A stretch of DNA of 64,000 bases. Source: Gordonia terrae (GTDB lineage: Bacteria > Actinomycetota > Actinomycetes > Mycobacteriales > Mycobacteriaceae). Of the stretch, positions 59,301 to 64,000 are shown piece by piece (position 1 is the stretch's first letter; each line of letters starts with the position of its first letter). Position numbers and translations under genes: made by a program. The notes below the pieces were generated by a model. The model had not been told where the DNA came from. It did not search any database and was given only the letters and a program-made list of their open reading frames with translations. Location: the NCBI RefSeq assembly GCF_001698225.1, contig NZ_CP016594.1, positions 4,898,001-4,962,000 of the forward strand, written 5' to 3'.

Positions 59301-61826
59301 GAGCCATTCGAGCAGCAACGCGCTGATCACCGAGGCGGAGTCGTTCGGGTTCTGCAGCGCGAGGAAGATCCGGAAGACGGCGGCTTCGAGCTCGGGGGTG
59401 CGCTCGAGTTCGGTGACGCCGTAGTGGCCGAGTGCGCGACCCAGCTGATCGTGGAACGCCGCGGGCAGTCCGTCGCGTTCGACGTCGAGACTCTGCAGGT
59501 AGGTGTGGAAGTTCTCCCGTGCGCTGTGTACGTGCTCGACGCCGACCTCGTGGCTCGACGGCCGGTTCTGGCTCAACTCGGCGAGGTCGGCGAACACCGT
59601 CACGAGTTCGAGTTCGTCGGCCAGCGGTCGACGTCCGCTGTCGATGGCGGCACGGCGGACGGACAGGTATTCGTCGAGCAGTCGTGTCCGGTGGTTCGGG
59701 TCCACGTCGTAGCCGAGCAGCTGGCTGCGGAGGTCCTCCTGGCTACGGGTGGTCCGCTCGGTCGGGTCGACCTGCGGCTCCTCCGGCAGTTCGAGGTCGA
59801 CGGTCGCACCGACTTCCTCTTCGACCTCGTCTCCCTCATCGGCCAGCGGCTCCAGCCGCATCAGGGTCGCGCCGGTCTCGACCTGCGTGCCGACCGACAC
59901 GGCGCACTCCTTGACGCGCGAGCGCACCGGGGCACGCAGCACGGTCTCCATCTTCATGCTCTCGAGCACCAGGATGGGAGCGCCGGCCTCGACCTCGTCG
60001 CCGGCCTGGATCGGTGTGGCGACGACGAGCGCGGGTGCGGGCGAGCGCACCACACCGCCCTCGTCGCGACTGACGCGGTGGGTGACCCCGTCGACGTCGA
60101 CGAGGTGGATCGGTCCATGGGTGTCGGTGAGCAGGCGGTAGCGGACCCGGTTCACCACGAGCTGCGCGGCGTGGTCGTCGAAACGCTCCAGGTCGACGTC
60201 GGCGGTGCGGGTCTCCCCCGGCGCCTCGATGACGACCCGGAAGCGATGAGCACCGATGGCGGCGACACGCACGCGGTAGGCGACGCCGCGCAGCTTGAGG
60301 TCGAGCGGGCGCCCGCTCTCGTGCTGCACCTGCGGGCGGCCACCGGAGGCCGTCGACATCAGGCGCTGCCGTTCGACGAGTTCCTCTTCCTCGTAGGCGT
60401 CGATCGCGGCGGCGATGAGAGCGATGGCCGAGTGCCGGTTGGCGACGAGGCCGCCCTCGGCGCGCACGCGGTCGATCCAGCCGGTGTCCGCGCTGCCGTC
60501 GATCACCTGCGGCTGATCCAACAACTCGAGCACGAAGCTCTTGTTCGTCGCTCCGCCGGCGATGATGACGCGGGTCTCGCGGATCGCGCGGCGCAGACGG
60601 CCGAGCGCCTCGTCGCGATCGCGACCGTAGGCGATGATCTTGGCGATCATCGAGTCGAAGTCGGCGGGGATGGTGTCGCCCTCGCTCACACCGGTGTCGA
60701 CGCGGATACCCGGTCCCGCGGGCAGCTCCAGCAGGTCGATGCGGCCCGGAGCCGGCGCGAAGTCGCGGTCGGGATCCTCGGCGTTGAGGCGGGCTTCGAT
60801 GGCGTGTCCGCGCTCGCTCGGCGCCGCACCCTCGAGCCGCCCGCCGGAGGCGACGTGCAGCTGCGCGCGCACCAGGTCGAAGCCGGTGGTCGCCTCGGTG
60901 ATCGGGTGCTCCACCTGCAAACGGGTGTTGACCTCGAGAAACGCGAGGAGATTCTCGCCCGGGTGGTAGAGGAACTCGACGGTGGCCGCGCCCCGGTAAC
61001 CCACGGCGACGGCGAGCCGCTCCGCCGAGGCCTTGAGCTCGGCGACCCGGTCCGCGGGGAGGACCGGCGACGCCGATTCCTCGATGATCTTCTGGTTGCG
61101 GCGCTGGACCGAGCAATCACGCACGCCCAGCGCCCAGGCCGTGCCCTGACCGTCGGCGATGACCTGGACCTCGACGTGACGCGCGCCGGTCACGAGACGT
61201 TCCAGGAACACCACGCCGCTGCCGAAGGCGCGCTCGGCCTCCTCGCGGGTGCGGGTGTAGGCGTCGCGGAGATCGGCGTCGCTGGTGACCTTCCGGATGC
61301 CGCGGCCGCCACCGCCCGCGGTCGCCTTCAGCATCAACGGGTAGCCGATCTCGGCTGCCGCGGCCACCGCCTCGTCGAGGGTGTCCACACCGCCGCGGCT
61401 CCACGCCGCCACGGGGACGCCCACCTCTTCGGCGATCAGCTTGGCGCCGATCTTGTCGCCGAGCTTGCGCATCGCCTCGGCCGACGGCCCGACGAAGGTG
61501 ACGCCGATCCGGTCGCACAGTTCGGCGAACAGCGGGTCCTCGGCCACGAAGCCCCAGCCGACCCACGCCGCGTCGGCACCGGTCTCGAGCAGAGCGTGCT
61601 CGAGCACCTTCATGTTCAGGTAGGGACGCGATGCCGCGGGCCCGAGGTCGTAGGCGACGTCCGCCTCGCGCACGAACGTGGCGTTTCGATCCACGTCGGT
61701 GTGCAGTGCGATGACCTCGATGGGTTGCCGGGTCTCCTCCGACAGGCCCCGAACGGCGTGGATGAGCCGCATCGCGGCTTCACCTCGGTTCACGATGGCG
61801 ATACGAGAAAACAACACCGACTCCAT
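56331..61826 (-). CDS. Single-chain multidomain acyl-CoA carboxylase (eukaryote-like ACC order)
   Basis: 1831 residues. Order: biotin carboxylase (1-460; ATAGGGGRGIRKV at 168-180, LEVNTRLQVEHPITE near 298-312); a BT-like linker; biotinyl domain with ESMKMET, Lys625 modified; central region 690-1260 containing LHPYIAQRMQMERLRKFDLTRLPS, as in eukaryotic ACC central domains; carboxyltransferase 1270-1800 (VVLLGDPTKSLGALAEPE, MGGIPVCLLGIESREVPRRGYTP, FVVFSKALNPNMTVLAIDGSFASVLGGAPAAAVVFAGDV). Most actinobacterial carboxylases have separate AccA/AccD chains. Here one polypeptide carries out biotin carboxylation and transfer to acetyl-, propionyl- or longer acyl-CoA. ATG 61826 directly precedes the RIAIVNRGE start. 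Confidence 0.93.
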   Translation of the reverse strand: MESVLFSRIAIVNRGEAAMRLIHAVRGLSEETRQPIEVIALHTDVDRNATFVREADVAYDLGPAASRPYLNMKVLEHALLETGADAAWVGWGFVAEDPLFAELCDRIGVTFVGPSAEAMRKLGDKIGAKLIAEEVGVPVAAWSRGGVDTLDEAVAAAAEIGYPLMLKATAGGGGRGIRKVTSDADLRDAYTRTREEAERAFGSGVVFLERLVTGARHVEVQVIADGQGTAWALGVRDCSVQRRNQKIIEESASPVLPADRVAELKASAERLAVAVGYRGAATVEFLYHPGENLLAFLEVNTRLQVEHPITEATTGFDLVRAQLHVASGGRLEGAAPSERGHAIEARLNAEDPDRDFAPAPGRIDLLELPAGPGIRVDTGVSEGDTIPADFDSMIAKIIAYGRDRDEALGRLRRAIRETRVIIAGGATNKSFVLELLDQPQVIDGSADTGWIDRVRAEGGLVANRHSAIALIAAAIDAYEEEELVERQRLMSTASGGRPQVQHESGRPLDLKLRGVAYRVRVAAIGAHRFRVVIEAPGETRTADVDLERFDDHAAQLVVNRVRYRLLTDTHGPIHLVDVDGVTHRVSRDEGGVVRSPAPALVVATPIQAGDEVEAGAPILVLESMKMETVLRAPVRSRVKECAVSVGTQVETGATLMRLEPLADEGDEVEEEVGATVDLELPEEPQVDPTERTTRSQEDLRSQLLGYDVDPNHRTRLLDEYLSVRRAAIDSGRRPLADELELVTVFADLAELSQNRPSSHEVGVEHVHSARENFHTYLQSLDVERDGLPAAFHDQLGRALGHYGVTELERTPELEAAVFRIFLALQNPNDSASVISALLLEWLDEPTPRDELREAVGTALDRLVAATQVRFPAVSDLARGVIYAWYGQPLLLRDRARVYSNVRKQLKYLDENPDAADRTSRIDDMVRSTEPLVRLLGQRIERHADNTVMLEVLTRRYYGNRGLSDIRIREAGGATFVVAERDAGNIASAAVGFDALPAAIGGLAELARETAAVDADIYLAWEQQPDDFDVLAGTLHDIVATSSLPPQVHRVTITVAGSADARMHHHVTFRPSATGMAEERLIRGLHPYIAQRMQMERLRKFDLTRLPSSDDEEVYLFRCVARENPSDRRLVAFAQVRDLTALREQDGRLLTLPTAEAALASCVDSIRRAQRGSTNLSSANRIIMYVWPPIDVDADILDLIADHISGTTQGVGLEEVQLIARRRDRDTGELSKVSVHFSGNPTGGFDVRVVEPSDEPIEPVDEYRQKVLRAAKRNTVYPYELAAILGDFTEYDLDAEQRLVQVDRPKGRNSAAIVAGVVTTPTEKYPRGVTRVVLLGDPTKSLGALAEPECSRLVAALDLAEQMQVPLEWYALSSGARISMDSGTENMDWIARALKRIVEFTQDGGEINIVVAGINVGGQPYWNAEATMLMHTKGILVMTPESAMVLTGKQSLDFSGGVSAEDNFGIGGYDRVMGPNGQAQYWAPNLGAARDLLMAHYEHTYVLPGEQTPRRAITSDPVDRDISDYPHVLAGSDFTTVGQIFSAASNPDRKKPFDIRTVIRAVADQDHPVLERWAGMADAETAVVTDLHMGGIPVCLLGIESREVPRRGYTPTDGPDTYTAGTLFPQSSKKAARAINVASGNRPLVVLANLSGFDGSPESLRKLQLEYGAEIGRAIVNFEGPIVFCVISRYHGGAFVVFSKALNPNMTVLAIDGSFASVLGGAPAAAVVFAGDVAKRVSADARVRELEAETAQATGPDRSRLNAELADLRQSVRAEKISEIAAEFDSVHSIRRAVEVGSVDAVIQADELRPQIIGAIEKSPAWGKQDSEVVSS

Positions 61827-62024
61827 TCACGTCGTCGTCGTGCGGCTGAAGGTCCGCAGGTACGGTACAGCGCGGCGACCCAGCTCAGTGGCGATCCGGG
61901 ACGCGCGGGGTGGTTCGACGGTGTGATTCTTACGAGTCAAATCGCTACGCGCGAGTACGGCGCGTCGGAAGGTGGCCGGAAGCACCTGTTCCGGACGCCG
62001 GGAGAGCGGGTTTTCGCATGCTCC

Positions 62025-63017
62025 CTACGAGGAGCCCCGCTGGGGAGCCGGGATGCCGTGATGCAGTTCCGCGACGTCGGGATGAGCACGCGTACGCGAC
62101 TTCCAGGCGTTCTCGCCGTAGGTGGCGAAGATGGGGTTGTCGGGATCGGTCTCGACGCCGCGCGACCGGCGCGCGAGGTCGGGCGGCAGGTCGATGATCG
62201 GAACCACCGCGTCCAGGGCCGGATTGAGAAAGAACGGGATGGACACGCGATCGGTGCCGGGCGCGGGGGCCTGGACCCGATGCCGGGTGGCCCGCAGGTA
62301 ACCGCCGGTGGCGACCTCCAGCAGCTCCCCGATGTTGACGATGAACGCGCCATCCATCGGCGGCACGTCCACCCACTGTCCAGGCGTCAGCTCCACCTGG
62401 AGGCCCGCCGAGTCGGGCTCGACCAGCAGGAGAGTCAACACGCCCGAATCCTTGTGTGCGCCGACCCCCTGGCTTCTGTTCGCGGTGCCGGGATACCGCA
62501 CCACCTTCATCAAGGTCGCGGGCCGATGCGCGAAGGCATCGTCGAACACCGTCGGTTCGGCCCCCAGCGACGACGCCCAGTGACGCAGCAGCCGAAGACC
62601 CACAGCCGACAGAGCGGCACTCCAGTCGTCGAAGACCTCCCGGAATCTCGGGATCGACGTGGGCCACAGATTGGGGCCCTGCAGATGCCAATACCCCTGC
62701 GCTCCATCGATGACGGCGCGCTCCGGGCCGATATCGATCTGCTCACGCCAGTCGACCTGCCCGTTTGTCAGCTCGCCACCGAGCCGTGAATAGCCGCGAA
62801 ACTGCGCGCTCTGCAATTGACTGATCTCGTTCTTGTCGGCGTCGGGCAGAGCGAAGAACTCACGCGCCGTCGACAGAACCTCCGCCTGACGGTCGACGCC
62901 GACGCCATGCCCGACCAGATAGACGAAGCCCGAGGTGTGCGCAGCCTCGCGCAGTGCCACCGCGAATTCCTCCGGCGCGTCGTCGGCCGTGGACAGATCA
63001 ACCACCGGCACAGTCAT
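62025..63017 (-). CDS. 2-oxoglutarate/Fe(II)-dependent oxygenase (isopenicillin N synthase-like)
   Basis: 330 residues. MTVPVVDLSTADDAPEEFAVALREAAHTSGFVYLVGHGV is the DIOX_N start. The iron triad is seen as VGAHKDSGVLTLLL (HxD) and LRATRHRVQAP (distal His), followed by RVSIPFFLNP (2-oxoglutarate Arg-x-Ser). ATG 63017 has GAGGA seven bases upstream. It lies 42 bases downstream of the MerR gene on the same strand and divergent from the deacetylase. Substrate unknown; purine/pyrimidine or small acid hydroxylation is possible given the allantoinase-like neighbour. Confidence 0.9.
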   Translation of the reverse strand: MTVPVVDLSTADDAPEEFAVALREAAHTSGFVYLVGHGVGVDRQAEVLSTAREFFALPDADKNEISQLQSAQFRGYSRLGGELTNGQVDWREQIDIGPERAVIDGAQGYWHLQGPNLWPTSIPRFREVFDDWSAALSAVGLRLLRHWASSLGAEPTVFDDAFAHRPATLMKVVRYPGTANRSQGVGAHKDSGVLTLLLVEPDSAGLQVELTPGQWVDVPPMDGAFIVNIGELLEVATGGYLRATRHRVQAPAPGTDRVSIPFFLNPALDAVVPIIDLPPDLARRSRGVETDPDNPIFATYGENAWKSRTRAHPDVAELHHGIPAPQRGSS

Positions 63018-63059
63018 GACGCCATCCTCACTCCTGTCGGCGGCCGAGGCCACCCGAGT

Positions 63060-63425
63060 TCACGGTCGGGGCCGAGAAGCGGCGTCGATGACGTCGTCGA
63101 GCACGGCCCGAGAGTTTCGCAGCTCACGTATCGCGTCGTCGATACGAGCCCGTTCGGCGGCGAGGCGTTCGACCAACTCGGGCGTCGCAGTATCGGAAGG
63201 ACCACCGTCGGAGTCGCGCATGCACGGCAGCAGTGCTGACATCGTCTGGCTGCCGAGTCCGGCGGCGTAGAGCTCCTGGATGTGGAAGACACGGTCCACC
63301 GCGGCCTCTGTGTACTCACGTTGCCCTCCGGCCGACCGGTTGGAAGCCAGCAGACCACGCTGCTCGTAGTAGCGCAGCGACCGCTCGCTCACGCCTGTTC
63401 GTCGTGACAGCTCCCCGATCCGCAT
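63060..63425 (-). CDS. MerR-family transcriptional regulator
   Basis: 121 residues. IGELSRRTGVSERSLRYYEQRGLLASNRSAGGQREYTEAAVDRVFHIQELYAAGLG is the MerR DNA-binding and linker region. A long helix (PELVERLAAERARIDDAIRELRNSRAVLDDVIDAA) follows, with no metal-binding Cys cluster and only one Cys (PCMRDSDG). The start is MRIGEL at 63425; it is expressed with the oxygenase gene and is divergent from the deacetylase. It probably acts at the dyad inside the deacetylase promoter. Confidence 0.9.
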   Translation of the reverse strand: MRIGELSRRTGVSERSLRYYEQRGLLASNRSAGGQREYTEAAVDRVFHIQELYAAGLGSQTMSALLPCMRDSDGGPSDTATPELVERLAAERARIDDAIRELRNSRAVLDDVIDAASRPRP

Positions 63426-63493
63426 GGCTCCGTTATACGCAACCGGCCAGGCGCGGCCCGCCGTGCCGGTGGGGACCGTCGGCCGGATCGCGC

Positions 63494-63525
63494 TTGACCC
63501 TGACATGCGTGTCAGGTCTTACGGT
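63494..63525 (+). promoter_or_regulatory. MerR-type promoter with dyad in a 20-bp spacer
   Basis: TTGACC (63494-63499), a 20-base spacer, TACGGT (63520-63525). Within the spacer, CTGACATGCGTGTCAG is a perfect inverted repeat (63500-63515). Overlong spacers with a central dyad are the hallmark of promoters activated by MerR regulators through DNA distortion. The deacetylase ATG is eight bases after the -10, so the mRNA would be leaderless. Confidence 0.7.
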
Positions 63526-63532
63526 CGGCGCC

Positions 63533-64000
63533 ATGACGAACCCGACTCCCGCGCCGCCTTACGAGTACTGCCCCATCGTCGACCGCGACCCGATCAGTTG
63601 GCCCGACGGCAAGAAGGTCGCCGTCTACATCGGTCTGAACGTCGAACACTTCTACTTCGGCCGCCCGTCGACGAGCATCTGGCCGGGTACCACCGAACTG
63701 ACCCCGGATCCGCTGAACCACGGATGGCGCGATTATGGCCCGCGCGTCGGGATCTGGCGCACCATCGAGTGTCTCGACCGGCACGGTGTCCGACCGAGTG
63801 TCCTGCTCAACTCCTCCGTCGTGGATGCCCACCCACAGATCGTCGTGGCCGGCGTAGAACGTGATTGGACGTGGCTTGCACACGGACGCAGCAACTCTGA
63901 ACTCCACACCGACCTCACCGTCGACGAGGAGCGTCGAGCACTCGCCGAGATCACCGACACCATCCGTTCCGCGACCGGCCGCTCGCCGCGGGGGTGGATG
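63533..64000 (+). CDS. Polysaccharide deacetylase / allantoinase-like protein, 3' end cut by window edge
   Basis: The first 156 residues are present and open to the end of the window. Features are ISWPDGKKVAVYIGLNVEHFYFG, a GWRDYGPRVGIWRTIECLDRHGVRPSVLLNSS block and a final SATGRSPRGWM. This pattern is shared by PuuE-type allantoinases and other NodB-fold deacetylases. Metal ligands of the C-terminal half lie beyond base 64000. No ribosome site precedes the ATG at 63533, in line with the leaderless promoter. The family hydrolyses amide or acetyl groups; the substrate cannot be set without the missing part. Confidence 0.85.
   Translation, partial: MTNPTPAPPYEYCPIVDRDPISWPDGKKVAVYIGLNVEHFYFGRPSTSIWPGTTELTPDPLNHGWRDYGPRVGIWRTIECLDRHGVRPSVLLNSSVVDAHPQIVVAGVERDWTWLAHGRSNSELHTDLTVDEERRALAEITDTIRSATGRSPRGWM

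Noticed and set aside
57537..62789. 1750-codon open frame on the plus strand
   Set aside because: It lies antisense to the carboxylase gene. Long antisense frames are expected at this GC content, and its translation has no domain pattern.

Overview
The window is a high-GC actinobacterial chromosome segment, most likely from Gordonia or a close mycolic-acid relative. The case rests on two iron boxes of the DtxR/IdeR type, an actinobacterial SigF/SigB-type stress locus, a 13E12-type DUF222/HNH gene, DUF5709, GTG/TTG starts with frequent ATGA/GTGA gene overlaps, and short palindromic repeats in gene-end gaps. No tRNA, rRNA, CRISPR array or prophage was seen. One gene is cut at each edge: a 3-hydroxyisobutyryl-CoA hydrolase at base 1 and a polysaccharide deacetylase at base 64000.

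Layout. 0.8-4.7 kb: iron-regulated siderophore-interacting flavoprotein, an SDR with its MarR regulator, and a divergent MFS pump. 4.8-9.9 kb: a CoA-thioester catabolic cluster (GntR, acyl-CoA dehydrogenase, CitE-type lyase, MaoC-type hydratase, type III CoA transferase) that would fit a C5 dicarboxylate such as itaconate or mesaconate. 10-18.8 kb: repeat array, ectoine-hydroxylase-like dioxygenase, thioesterase with amine-oxidase-like enzyme, CynX-type transporter with FadR-type regulator, DsbA-like protein, iron-box-controlled siderophore-binding lipoprotein, secreted lipase. 18.8-30.1 kb: a general-stress neighbourhood with SDR, DUF5709, PAS-ANTAR, four overlapping glycosyltransferase genes, RsbW-like kinase, membrane protein, zinc alcohol dehydrogenase, SigF-type sigma factor, STAS antagonist and GAF-ANTAR. 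Three candidate SigF-type promoters lie inside it. 30.3-39.7 kb: glutaryl-CoA dehydrogenase with divergent LacI regulator, a phosphatase, ribokinase coupled to an antitoxin/zeta-kinase pair, MsrA/MsrB, and another acyl-CoA dehydrogenase.

39.7-56.2 kb: an aromatic catabolic island. A CYP255A (GcoA-like) P450 and its GcoB-like reductase would O-demethylate a guaiacol to a catechol. An extradiol dioxygenase opens the ring, and semialdehyde dehydrogenase, tautomerase, decarboxylase, hydratase, aldolase and acylating aldehyde dehydrogenase complete the 4-oxalocrotonate branch to pyruvate and an acyl-CoA. The genes form two convergent operons, with IclR and AraC regulators. The gap between the operons holds a 13E12 HNH gene, a complete ISL3-type insertion sequence with 25-bp inverted repeats and an 8-bp target duplication, and palindromic repeats. 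56.3-64 kb: a single-chain, 1831-residue acyl-CoA carboxylase with eukaryote-like domain order, a 2-oxoglutarate oxygenase, a MerR regulator and the divergent deacetylase.

Six of the twelve convergent gene junctions carry copies of one palindromic repeat family. In at least three of them the repeat itself supplies the stop codon of the neighbouring gene.
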